A stretch of 64,000 bases of DNA, taken from positions 7,378,001-7,442,000 of the forward strand of contig NZ_CP109027.1 of NCBI RefSeq assembly GCF_036226885.1. The letters are read 5' to 3'. The stretch is from Streptomyces sp. NBC_00663 (GTDB lineage Bacteria > Actinomycetota > Actinomycetes > Streptomycetales > Streptomycetaceae). Position numbers and translations under genes: made by a program. Below are positions 50,879 to 59,267 of the stretch, piece by piece. The notes under the pieces are model-generated. The model saw only the letters and a program-made list of their open reading frames with translations. It had not been told where the DNA came from and did not search any database. Numbering within the stretch: the first letter of the stretch is position 1; each line of letters starts with the position of its first letter.

Positions 50879-51026
50879 GGACGTCCTCTCTGTGCGTGTC
50901 ATGTGAATGACATGTGATCATCCGGCGGCGGCCCGGATGAGATCGGGAAGCGTAGCAGTGATCGAACGCTTAGCTCGTACGGGGCTTCGAACGCAGTCTG
51001 ACGGGTCGACGCCGATTCCGTAACAC

Positions 51027-51051
51027 GTTGAAAACCTGAAACGAGTTCAAC
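51027..51051. promoter_or_regulatory. Inverted repeat upstream of the purine permease
   Basis: GTTGAA (51027-51032) and TTCAAC (51046-51051), 13-nt spacer, 60 nt before the ATG. It may be an operator or a small leader hairpin; no purine riboswitch junction is evident. The remaining 50903-51110 gap shows no gene. Confidence 0.3.
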
Positions 51052-51110
51052 ACAGGAACAATCCAGCCAGCATCCGCGCACAGATCATTCAGGCAACAAG
51101 GAGCACAGCC

Positions 51111-52568
51111 ATGTCCGAGACGAAGACGCCGGCCGACCGGCCAACCGCCCCACCACAGGCGGCTAACAGCCTGGACCGGTACTTCAGGATCTCCGAGCGA
51201 GGGTCCACCTTCGGCCGGGAGATACGCGGCGGATTCGCCACGTTCTTCACGATGGCCTACATCCTTGTCCTGAACCCCATCATCCTGGGCAGTGCGAAGG
51301 ACAAGTTCGGCCACCACCTGGACGCCGTCCAACTCACCACCGCCACCGCCCTGGTGGCCGCAGTGATGACGATCATCATGGGCGTCGGCGGCAATCTGCC
51401 CCTCGCGCTCGCCGCCGGCCTCGGTCTCAACGCGGTCGTCGCCTTCCAGATCGCCCCGCTGATGAGCTGGGACGACGCGATGGGCCTGGTCGTCCTGGAG
51501 GGCCTGCTCATCTGCGCGTTGGTGGTGACCGGACTGCGTGAGGCGGTGATGCACGCGATCCCGCAGCCGCTGAAGCAGGCGATCAGCGTCGGCATCGGTC
51601 TCTTCATCGCGTTCATCGGCTTCGTCGACGCCGGTTTCGTCAGCCGTATCCCGGACGCCGCGAACACCACGGTTCCGGTGCAGTTGGGCGGAACCGGCTC
51701 CCTCGCCGGGTGGCCGATTCTCGTCTTCTGTCTCGGCGTCCTGCTGACCATCGGACTCCTCGCCCGCAAGGTGAAGGGCGCGATCCTCATCAGCATCGTG
51801 ACGATGACGATCCTCGCGATGATCATCAACTCGGTCGCAGACGTGAAGAGTTGGGGGCTGACCACGCCGGCCTGGCCCGACAAGCTGGTCGACACTCCCG
51901 ACTTCGGCCTGATCGGCCACTTCAGCCTGTTCGGCGCGTTCGACGCGGCGGGCGTCGGCATCATCACCGTCGTCCTGCTGATCTTCACCCTCGTGCTGTC
52001 CGACTTCTTCGACACCATGGGCACGGTCGTCGGCATCAGCGCGGAGGCGGGACTGCTGGACGAGGAGGGCAAGGTGCCCAACCTCGGCCGTGTGCTGCTC
52101 ATCGACGGTGCGGCGGCGGTCGCGGGCGGCGCGGCGTCCTCGTCGTCCGCGACGTCCTACATCGAATCGGCGGCGGGTGTCGGCGAAGGCTCGCGCACCG
52201 GCTTCTCGAACCTCATCACCGGTGGGCTGTTCGGGCTCGCGCTGTTCCTGACGCCGCTGCTGACGATCGTGCCGCTCCAGGCCGCCGCGCCGGCGCTGGT
52301 GGCGGTCGGGTTCCTGATGATGACGCAGGTCAAGAACATCGACTGGGAGAAGTACGACATCGCGATCCCGGCGTTCCTGACGATCGCGGTGATGCCGTTC
52401 ACGTACTCGATCACCAACGGGATCGGGGCCGGGTTCCTGGCGTACGTGGTGATCAAGGTGGTGCTCGGGAAGGCGAAGGAGATCCACTGGTTGCTGTGGG
52501 GGGTTTCGGCGCTGTTCCTGGTGTACTTCGCGATCGACCCTATTGAGCAGGTCCTCGGGGCCAAGTGA
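51111..52568 (+). CDS. NCS2-family purine permease (AzgA-like)
   Basis: 485 residues, about 12-14 membrane segments. Family features: FFTMAYILVLNPIIL near the start, LPLALAAGLGLNAVVAF, the substrate-site region VLSDFFDTMGTVVGISAEAGLLDEEG, SSSSATSYIESAAGVGEGSRTGFSNLITG. AzgA-type proteins import adenine, guanine or hypoxanthine by proton symport. CAAGGAG precedes ATG. Stands alone. Confidence 0.9.
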   Translation: MSETKTPADRPTAPPQAANSLDRYFRISERGSTFGREIRGGFATFFTMAYILVLNPIILGSAKDKFGHHLDAVQLTTATALVAAVMTIIMGVGGNLPLALAAGLGLNAVVAFQIAPLMSWDDAMGLVVLEGLLICALVVTGLREAVMHAIPQPLKQAISVGIGLFIAFIGFVDAGFVSRIPDAANTTVPVQLGGTGSLAGWPILVFCLGVLLTIGLLARKVKGAILISIVTMTILAMIINSVADVKSWGLTTPAWPDKLVDTPDFGLIGHFSLFGAFDAAGVGIITVVLLIFTLVLSDFFDTMGTVVGISAEAGLLDEEGKVPNLGRVLLIDGAAAVAGGAASSSSATSYIESAAGVGEGSRTGFSNLITGGLFGLALFLTPLLTIVPLQAAAPALVAVGFLMMTQVKNIDWEKYDIAIPAFLTIAVMPFTYSITNGIGAGFLAYVVIKVVLGKAKEIHWLLWGVSALFLVYFAIDPIEQVLGAK

Positions 52569-52598
52569 CGGGCGCTGCGCGACCAGTGCGGGTGGATC

Positions 52599-52653
52599 GT
52601 GGCTGGTCGCGCCCACGCGGCGGAGCCGCACATTGATACAGCCCCGCGCCCCT
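52599..52653 (+). repeat. Dispersed intergenic element, long form (copy 1)
   Basis: Shares GTGGCTGGTCGCGC and the closing CCCCGCGCCCCT with the short form, but between them has an insert of about 28 nt (GCGGCGGAGCCGCACATTGA and TACAG). A second near-identical long form is at 57161-57216. Confidence 0.85.
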
Positions 52654-52662
52654 AAAGGCCCT

Positions 52663-54111
52663 TTACTGGACCGCTGCTTTCATCATTGCCCTGGCCACGG
52701 GGGCCGCCAGGCCGTTGCCGCTCACCTCCGAGCGAGCCGCGTTCGACTGCTCCACCAGTACCGCCACCGCGACCTCCTTGTCGCCTGCCTTGGCGTAGGA
52801 CGTGAACCAGGCGTACGGCGTCTCGCTGTTGTTCTCGCCGTGCTGGGCCGTGCCGGTCTTGCCGCCCACCGTCACGCCGTCGATCTGCGCGTTCGTACCC
52901 GTGCCGTCCTCGACGACCGTCTGCATCGCCGACTGGAGCTGCTCGGCGGTGTCGGAGCTCATGATCTGGTCGCTCGACGCGTCGTCGTCGTAGTCCTTGA
53001 GCACGTCACCGCCGCTGTTGGTGATCTGCGAGACCATGTGCGGCGAGACCAGCTTGCCGTCGTTGGCGATGGCCGCGGAGACCATGGCCATCTGGAGCGG
53101 GGTGGCGGTGACGTCGAACTGGCCGATGCCGGTGAGGGCCGTGGACGAGTCGTTCATGTCGGACGGATAGACGCTGGTGTAGGCCCGTACCGGCACGTCC
53201 TGCGATGTGTCGTTGAAGCCGAACTTCTCGGCCGTCGCCCGCAGCTTGTCCTCGCCGAGGTTGTACGCCATCTTCGCGAAGACGTTGTTGCAGGAGTACC
53301 GCAGCGCGGTCCGGATCGACGCGTCCTCACAGGGGGCGGACTTGTTCTCGTTCTCCAGCGGGGTGACCGTGCCCGGCAGGGTGTACGGGTCCGGGCTGTC
53401 GGTCTTCTCGTCCACCGACGAGTACAGACCGTCCTCCAGCGCCGCCGCCGCGACGACCAGCTTGAACGTCGAACCCGGCGCCACCGGCTGTCGCAGCGCG
53501 CGGTTGGTCAGCGGCTTGTCGGCGTCCTTGGTCAGCTTCTTCCAGGCCGACCCGGCGGTGTTGGCGTCGGTCAGCGAGGACGGGTCGTACGACGGGGTGG
53601 ACACGACCGCGAGGATCTTGCCGGTCTTCGGGTCGATCGCGACGGCCGCGCCCTTCTTGTCGCCGAGCGCGTCATAGGCGGCCTTCTGCACATCCGGGTC
53701 GATCGTGGTGACCACGTTGCCCGGCTCGGCCCGCTGGTTGGTGACCGTGTCCATGACGCCCTTCAGCCGGCTGTCCGAGCCGTTGAGGAGGTCCTGGTAG
53801 ATGCCCTCCAGCTGGGTCGGCGCGTACGCCTGCGAGGCATAGCCGGTCACCGCCGCGTACAGCTCGCCGTCCTTGTACGTGCGCTTGTACTTGAGGTCGC
53901 TCCCTGTCGTCTTCGCGGAACCGGTGATCGACTCACCGGCCACGATGATGTTCCCCAGCGGAGACGAGTACGTCTCGATCGCGTTCCGCCGGTTGTCGCT
54001 GTCGTCCGCCAGCGCCTGGCCCTCGTAGAACTGCACCCAGGTCGCCCGCACCAGCAGAGCGAACACCAGCAGCAGCGCGAAGACCGACGCGCGCCTGATC
54101 GTCTTGTTCAT
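52663..54111 (-). CDS. PBP2-type peptidoglycan transpeptidase (class B penicillin-binding protein)
   Basis: 482 residues. One N-terminal membrane helix (about 9-26), a dimerisation domain, and a transpeptidase domain from about 150. Active-site motifs: STFK 214-217, SCN 273-275, KTG 419-421. PbpA-like proteins of Streptomyces crosslink peptidoglycan outside the membrane. The main cell-division/sporulation pbpA locus has rodA next to it; here none is present, so this is probably a paralogue. Confidence 0.9.
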   Translation of the reverse strand: MNKTIRRASVFALLLVFALLVRATWVQFYEGQALADDSDNRRNAIETYSSPLGNIIVAGESITGSAKTTGSDLKYKRTYKDGELYAAVTGYASQAYAPTQLEGIYQDLLNGSDSRLKGVMDTVTNQRAEPGNVVTTIDPDVQKAAYDALGDKKGAAVAIDPKTGKILAVVSTPSYDPSSLTDANTAGSAWKKLTKDADKPLTNRALRQPVAPGSTFKLVVAAAALEDGLYSSVDEKTDSPDPYTLPGTVTPLENENKSAPCEDASIRTALRYSCNNVFAKMAYNLGEDKLRATAEKFGFNDTSQDVPVRAYTSVYPSDMNDSSTALTGIGQFDVTATPLQMAMVSAAIANDGKLVSPHMVSQITNSGGDVLKDYDDDASSDQIMSSDTAEQLQSAMQTVVEDGTGTNAQIDGVTVGGKTGTAQHGENNSETPYAWFTSYAKAGDKEVAVAVLVEQSNAARSEVSGNGLAAPVARAMMKAAVQ

Positions 54112-54205
54112 CCCGCACTGGTAGACGAGCGAGGACGATCGAATCGTTCCATGCGTCCGCTTTTCTCATCGGACGTTCATGTACGACGATGCGGTGACGA
54201 CGGTG

Positions 54206-54676
54206 TCAGGCGTCCAGCCTCAGCACGATCTCGTCGATCTCCTCGCCGCGGGCGTGGGCGTACCCCCGGTCATGGGCCGACACCCGGAACCCGCACTTCT
54301 CCAGCACCCGCCGCGAACCGGCGTTGTCCGCCGCCGCGCGGGCGTAGAGCGGGCGCTCGGTGATCTCGGCGAGCAGCGCTCCGAGGGCCGCCGTGGCGAT
54401 CCCGCGCCCCCAGTAGGCGCGGTCGACCCAGTAGGTGACCTCGCGCTCACCGGGCTCCCCGTACACCGCCGCGCTGCCCACCACGTCGCCGTCGACCAGG
54501 ATCGTCCGGTTGTCGGCGTCGGAGGCGAGCACCCGTTTCCAGTGCTCGTCGAACGCGTCACGGTCGGCCGGGTCCTTGGGGACGAAAGCGGCCATGTGCA
54601 GGGACTCGGGATCGTTCATCTGCCGGAAGAAGACCGGCAGATCACTGTCGTGAACCTCTCGGAGCGCGATCTGCAT
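54206..54676 (-). CDS. GNAT-family N-acetyltransferase
   Basis: 156 residues of the RimJ-like GNAT group: LREVHDSDLPVFFRQMNDPES start, acetyl-CoA loop WGRGIATAALGALL, then NAGSRRVLEKCGF. Target unknown. It starts 3 nt after the iclR-type gene and is likely co-transcribed with it. Confidence 0.85.
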   Translation of the reverse strand: MQIALREVHDSDLPVFFRQMNDPESLHMAAFVPKDPADRDAFDEHWKRVLASDADNRTILVDGDVVGSAAVYGEPGEREVTYWVDRAYWGRGIATAALGALLAEITERPLYARAAADNAGSRRVLEKCGFRVSAHDRGYAHARGEEIDEIVLRLDA

Positions 54677-54679
54677 GCC

Positions 54680-55453
54680 TCAGAGCCTACGGGTGGCCAG
54701 TGTCAGCCGGTCCCGCGCGTCGAACAGCGCGTCCTTCACCATCTGCTCGTGGGCGGGCGTCAGCCGCGCCACCGGCACCGAGCAGCTGATCGCGTCCCGG
54801 GCCGGGGTGCGGTAGGGGATCGCCACGCCGAAGCAGCGCAAGCCCAGGGTGTTCTCCTCACGGTCCACGGCGAAGCCCTGCTCACGGACCTGGTGGAGCT
54901 CCTCGATGAGCTTCTCCCGGTCGGTGATCGTGTTCTCGGTCAGCGCCGGGAGCGTCTCCGGGAGCATCTTGCGGACCTGTTCGTCCGAGTACGTGCTCAG
55001 CAACGCCTTCCCGAGGGACGTGGAGTGCGCGGGAAGCCGGCGGCCGACCCGGGTGAACGGACGCAGATAGTGCTGGGACTGGCGGGTGGCGAGATAGACG
55101 ACGTTGGTGCCGTCGAGCCGCGCCAGGTGAATGGTCTCCGTGGTGTCGTCCGACAGCCGGTCCAGCGTGGGCCGCGCCGCGGCCACCACCTCGTCGCCGT
55201 CGATGTAGGAGGTGCCGACGAGCAGCGCCCGCACCCCGATGCCGTACCGCGTGCCCGTCGCGTCGGTCTCCACCCAGCCGAGCTCGACCAGGGTGCGCAG
55301 CAACATGTAGAGGCTGGACTTCGGATATCCGACGGCCTCCTGGACCGCCGCGAGGGAGTGCATACCGGGGCGTCCGGCGAAGTATTCGAGCAGTTCAACC
55401 GTCCGTACGGCGGACTTGACCTGCGCGCCGCCCCCCGTCTCGCCAGCCGACAT
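54680..55453 (-). CDS. IclR-family regulator of the ketoglutarate-semialdehyde dehydrogenase gene
   Basis: 257 residues from ATG 55453. HTH about 14-70 (SLAAVQEAVGYPKSSLYMLLRTLVE); IclR effector domain about 80-250 (HLARLDGTNVVYLATRQSQHYLRPFTRVGRRLPAHSTSLGKALL). IclR proteins of the KdgR type sense sugar acids. Divergent from the dehydrogenase at 55587, which it likely controls; CGTTC/GAACG arms at 55517-55534 between the genes are a possible operator. Confidence 0.87.
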   Translation of the reverse strand: MSAGETGGGAQVKSAVRTVELLEYFAGRPGMHSLAAVQEAVGYPKSSLYMLLRTLVELGWVETDATGTRYGIGVRALLVGTSYIDGDEVVAAARPTLDRLSDDTTETIHLARLDGTNVVYLATRQSQHYLRPFTRVGRRLPAHSTSLGKALLSTYSDEQVRKMLPETLPALTENTITDREKLIEELHQVREQGFAVDREENTLGLRCFGVAIPYRTPARDAISCSVPVARLTPAHEQMVKDALFDARDRLTLATRRL

Positions 55454-55586
55454 CGCCCTTGACCCCTTCGTTCGACGGGAAATAGTCTCCAACAGCATAT
55501 TCACCATCAGGGACAGCGTTCAGCATATCGAACGACCCTGGTGGGTGACCCAGTACTGCGGCATTACATGTGTGGAGGGACCCGCG

Positions 55587-57116
55587 GTGGCAGCAGCACC
55601 AGTCTGGAGTGTCGACCCCCGAACCGGGAAGCAGCGTGAACAGGTTGCGGTGGAGGCCACAGCCCAGGAGGTCGACGCCGCCGTCCGCGCCGCGCACGAC
55701 GCCCGTGCCTCCCTCGCCGACCGCACGGTCCGCGCGGCCTTCCTGAGGACCGCCGCCGACAAGCTGGAGGCGGCCAAGGACCAGCTCGTCGAGGCCGCCG
55801 ACGCGGAGACCGCGCTCGGCCCGGTCCGCCTCACCGGCGAACTCGCCCGCACCTGCTACCAGCTGCGGACCTTCGCGGGCATCGTCGACGAGGGCGCCTT
55901 CCTCGACGTCGTGATCAACCACCCCGACGACACGGCCACCCCGCCGATCCCGGACCTGCGCCGCTACAAGGTGCCGCTGGGCGTCGTCGCCGTCTACTCG
56001 GCCTCCAACTTCCCCTTCGCCTTCTCGGTCGCCGGTGGCGACACCGCGAGCGCGCTGGGCGCCGGCTGCCCCGTCGTCGTCAAGGCCCACCCCGACCACC
56101 CCGGCCTGTCCGAGCTGGTCGCGGCCGTGCTGCGCGCCGCCGCCGCCGAGCACGACATTCCGGCGGGCGTCGTCGGCCTCGTCCACGGCTTCGAGGCGGG
56201 CGTCGAGCTGGTCAAGCACCCGCTGGTCGCGGCGGCCGGCTTCACCGGCTCCATCCGCGGTGGCCGCGCGCTGTTCGACGCGGCGGCGGCTCGCCCGGTC
56301 CCGATCCCCTTCCACGGCGAGCTGGGCTCCCTGAACCCCGTCGTCATCACCGAGGCCGCCGCCGCCGAGCGCGCGGAGGCCATCGGCACCGGCCTCGCCG
56401 GCTCGATGACCCTGGGCGTCGGCCAGTTCTGCGTCAAGCCGGGCCTCGTCCTGGTGCCGGCCGGCGCCGCGGGCGACGGCCTGGTCAAGTCCCTCACGGA
56501 CGCCGTCAGCGACACCGCCTCCGGTGTCCTGCTCGACCACCGCATGCGGGACAACTTCATCGCGGGCGTCGCCGAGCGCGTCGAGCTGCCCGACGTCGAG
56601 TCCCCGGTGACACCGGGCGCGGGCGGCGAGCACACCGTCAGCGCGGGCTTCCTCACGGTCGCCGCGGAGAAGCTGGCCGAGGAGGGCGCGTACGACCTGC
56701 TCCTCGAGGAGTGCTTCGGTCCGGTGACCGTCGTCGCCCGTTACGAGGACGACGCGCAGGCCCATGCGGTGCTGTCGCGGCTGCCGGGCAACCTCACGGC
56801 GACGGTTCACCTGTCGGCCGAGGAGGCCGCCGGTGAGGGGCGCGGCGCGGAGATCCTCGCCGAGCTGACGCCGCTGGCCGGGCGGGTGCTGGTCAATGGC
56901 TGGCCGACGGGGGTCGCCGTGGCGGCGGCCCAGCATCACGGCGGTCCTTACCCGGCTACGACGTCCACGTCTACTTCCGTGGGCGGTACGGCTATTGAGC
57001 GGTGGATGCGGCCGGTCGCGTACCAGGGGGCGCCGGAGGCGTTGCTGCCGAAGGAACTTCGGGACGACAATCCGCTGGGGCTTCCTCGTCGGTTCAACGG
57101 GCGTCTGGAGCGGTAG
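55587..57116 (+). CDS. Alpha-ketoglutarate semialdehyde (2,5-dioxovalerate) dehydrogenase
   Basis: 509 residues from GTG 55587 (GGAGGGA 6 nt upstream). Aldehyde dehydrogenase of the NADP-dependent KGSADH group: SASNFPFAFSVAGGDTASALGAGCPVVVKAHPDHPG, catalytic Glu in FHGELGSLNPV, catalytic Cys in LGVGQFCVKPGLVLVP, VNGWPTGVAV. Oxidises alpha-ketoglutarate semialdehyde to alpha-ketoglutarate, the shared last step after kdgD and after the pentonate dehydratases of the pectin island. The distance (about 30-37 kb) makes this a regulon rather than operon link. Confidence 0.87.
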   Translation: MAAAPVWSVDPRTGKQREQVAVEATAQEVDAAVRAAHDARASLADRTVRAAFLRTAADKLEAAKDQLVEAADAETALGPVRLTGELARTCYQLRTFAGIVDEGAFLDVVINHPDDTATPPIPDLRRYKVPLGVVAVYSASNFPFAFSVAGGDTASALGAGCPVVVKAHPDHPGLSELVAAVLRAAAAEHDIPAGVVGLVHGFEAGVELVKHPLVAAAGFTGSIRGGRALFDAAAARPVPIPFHGELGSLNPVVITEAAAAERAEAIGTGLAGSMTLGVGQFCVKPGLVLVPAGAAGDGLVKSLTDAVSDTASGVLLDHRMRDNFIAGVAERVELPDVESPVTPGAGGEHTVSAGFLTVAAEKLAEEGAYDLLLEECFGPVTVVARYEDDAQAHAVLSRLPGNLTATVHLSAEEAAGEGRGAEILAELTPLAGRVLVNGWPTGVAVAAAQHHGGPYPATTSTSTSVGGTAIERWMRPVAYQGAPEALLPKELRDDNPLGLPRRFNGRLER

Positions 57117-57160
57117 TTCGCCGTAGGGGTGCGGGGCGCGTTGCGGGCTGCGGGTAGTTC

Positions 57161-57216
57161 GTGGCTGGTCGCGCCCGCGCGGCGGGAGCCGCAGATCAAT
57201 ACAGCCCCGCGCCCCT
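57161..57216 (+). repeat. Dispersed intergenic element, long form (copy 2)
   Basis: GTGGCTGGTCGCGCCCGCGC then GGCGGGAGCCGCAGATCAAT and ACAGCCCCGCGCCCCT; near-identical to 52599-52653. It lies in the gap between the dehydrogenase and the DUF1349 gene. Confidence 0.85.
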
Positions 57217-57249
57217 AGGTAGCTTCCCTCGCCCTGAGAGAATTTGGTC

Positions 57250-57858
57250 ATGGACATCGAACTTCCCGAACTGCCCTTCTCCCTCCGTACTTACGGGCCT
57301 GATGGGCACTGGTCGTACGAAGATGGGGTCCTGACCGGGTGGGCCGGGCCCCGGCAGGATCGGTTCGTGCCGCCCACCGCCGAAGGGCTCGACCCCGCCT
57401 CCGACGCTCCCCGGTTGCTCGGGGCGCCGGAAGGGGACTTCCAGCTGATAGCCCGGGTCACCGTCGGCTTCGCCGGGGCCTTCGACGCGGGGGTGTTGTA
57501 CGTCCATGTCGGCGACCGGGCCTGGGCCAAGCTCTGCCTGGAGTACTCCCCGGACGTGCCCACCGTCTGCACGGTGGTCACCCGGGGGCACTCGGACGAC
57601 GCCAACTCCTTCACCGTGGAGGGCAGTTCGGTCTGGCTCAGAGTGAGCCGCACCGGGCGGGCGTTCGCCTTCCACGCGTCCCGCGACGGCAAGCGGTGGA
57701 CCTTCGTCCGGCTCTTCACCCTGGGTGAGGAGAAGGAGACCGGTGCCGCCCTCGTCGGCTTCATGACGCAGTCGCCGATGGGGGAGGGGTGCGTGGTGAC
57801 CTACGACCACCTGGAGTTCCGCCCTAACTGGATGCAGGACCTGCGAGACGGAAGCTGA
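57250..57858 (+). CDS. DUF1349 domain protein
   Basis: 202 residues from ATG 57250, no signal peptide. Beta-sandwich of the concanavalin-like fold: DAGVLYVHVGDRAWAKLCLEYSPDVPTVCTVVTRGHSDDANSF and GRAFAFHASRDGKRWTFVRLFTL are characteristic. Related to the beta-sandwich of GH43 enzymes, but with no catalytic propeller. May bind sugar; function unproven. Tail overlaps the convergent MFS gene by 35 nt. Confidence 0.83.
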   Translation: MDIELPELPFSLRTYGPDGHWSYEDGVLTGWAGPRQDRFVPPTAEGLDPASDAPRLLGAPEGDFQLIARVTVGFAGAFDAGVLYVHVGDRAWAKLCLEYSPDVPTVCTVVTRGHSDDANSFTVEGSSVWLRVSRTGRAFAFHASRDGKRWTFVRLFTLGEEKETGAALVGFMTQSPMGEGCVVTYDHLEFRPNWMQDLRDGS

Positions 57859-59197
57859 ACAGCCAGGTCACCGCGAACAGGGCCGCGCTGATGGCCAGGC
57901 TCAGCCGCATCCCGGCCACGAAGCCGCCGGCCACCAGCGCCCCGAACACCGCGATGCCCAGCCCTCCGGCGACCTGCCGGGCCGCGTTGAGGACGCCCGC
58001 CGCGAGACCGGCCCGCTCGGCCGGCACCGCTTCCATCATCACGGTGGTGAGCGGCGGGACCGTCAGTGCGCAGCCGAGGGCGAGCGGCACGAGCAGCGCC
58101 GCCACCAGGGCCGGGGGCGTGGTCTCGTCGACGTACAGGAGCAGCAGCAGCCCCGCGAGCGCGAGGCCCTGGCCGACCAGCATGGGCAGCCGTGCCCCGT
58201 ACCGGCCGGCCAGCTTGCCCGACAGCAGGTTCGTCGCGCCGATCAGCGCAGACATCGGCAGGAACATCAGCCCGGCGTAGAGCGCGGAACGCCCCTGGAC
58301 CTGCTGGAAGAAGAGCGAGAAGACGAAGACGGCCCCGTAGAACGCCACGCTGCACGCGGCCCCCACCGCGACCGCCACGCAGACGGTGAGATCGCGGAAC
58401 AGGCCGAACGGGACGACGGGATGGGGATGCCGCCGCTCGATCCGGGCGAAGGCCACAGCGGCCGTGAGCGCGACTCCCCAGGCCACCAGCCCCGTTGACC
58501 CGCCCTCGATCACGGCGAACGTCAGCGAGGTCAGCGTCACCACCGCCGCCACCTGGCCCGGCAGATCCAGCGGCGCGGGACGACGCGGTGAGCGCGGGGC
58601 GCGCAACAGCAGCGCCAACGCCACCGCCCCCAGAGGCAGGTTGACGAAGAAGATGCCTCGCCAGTCCCAGGCGGCCGTCAACGCGCCGCCCGCGACCGGG
58701 CCCAGGGCCACCGCGACGGACCCGCCCGCGGCCCAGACGGCCACCGCACGGGCACGCCGGGCGGGATCGTCGTACGCCTGCCGCACGAGAGCCAGTGACG
58801 CGGGCAGGACGACGGCCGCGGCCACCCCCTGGACCACACGCGCGCCGATCAGCGCGGGGAGGGTGGGGGCGAGACCGCAGGCCGCCGAGGCGAGGGTGAA
58901 GACGGTGATGCCGATGCCGTACGCCCGGCTGGCCCCGGCCCGGTCGGCGAACGCGCCGGTGGACAGCATCAGCGCGGCGAACGCGAGGGTGTAGGCGTCC
59001 ACCACCCACTGCAAACCGGACAGGCCGCCACCGAGCGCCGAGCCGATCGAGGGGAGGGCCACGTTCACCACGGACGCGTCGAGGGTGATCAGCGCGAAGC
59101 CGAGGAGGGCGGCGGTGAGGGTGAGGGCGGGAGAAGGGGTCAACTTGGCTGAATCGGGGGTCAGTTGCTGATCCATGAGGGTCTCGTCCGTTGGCAT
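57824..59197 (-). CDS. MFS drug-resistance exporter (DHA2/EmrB-QacA type)
   Basis: About 457 residues from ATG 59197; a start at 59176 (MDQQLTPDS) is also possible. About 14 membrane segments with LDASVVNVALPSIGSALGGGLSGLQWVVDAYTLAFAAL, GAFADRAGASRAYGIGI and the antiporter motif GPVAGGALTAAWDWRGIFFVNLPLG. Proton-driven efflux, substrate unknown. Divergent from a GlxA-type regulator, which probably controls it. Confidence 0.88.
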   Translation of the reverse strand: MPTDETLMDQQLTPDSAKLTPSPALTLTAALLGFALITLDASVVNVALPSIGSALGGGLSGLQWVVDAYTLAFAALMLSTGAFADRAGASRAYGIGITVFTLASAACGLAPTLPALIGARVVQGVAAAVVLPASLALVRQAYDDPARRARAVAVWAAGGSVAVALGPVAGGALTAAWDWRGIFFVNLPLGAVALALLLRAPRSPRRPAPLDLPGQVAAVVTLTSLTFAVIEGGSTGLVAWGVALTAAVAFARIERRHPHPVVPFGLFRDLTVCVAVAVGAACSVAFYGAVFVFSLFFQQVQGRSALYAGLMFLPMSALIGATNLLSGKLAGRYGARLPMLVGQGLALAGLLLLLYVDETTPPALVAALLVPLALGCALTVPPLTTVMMEAVPAERAGLAAGVLNAARQVAGGLGIAVFGALVAGGFVAGMRLSLAISAALFAVTWLFSFRLAGPASS

Positions 59198-59267
59198 GTT
59201 CTCATGCTGCGGATCTTCGGGGACGTACAGTAGTGGCCTGAATGTCATGCACCCGGAGGTTCTGGCC

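Noticed and set aside
51003..51080. Purine riboswitch before the AzgA-like permease
   Set aside because: No three-way junction or conserved purine-aptamer core could be found, only a 6-bp inverted repeat.
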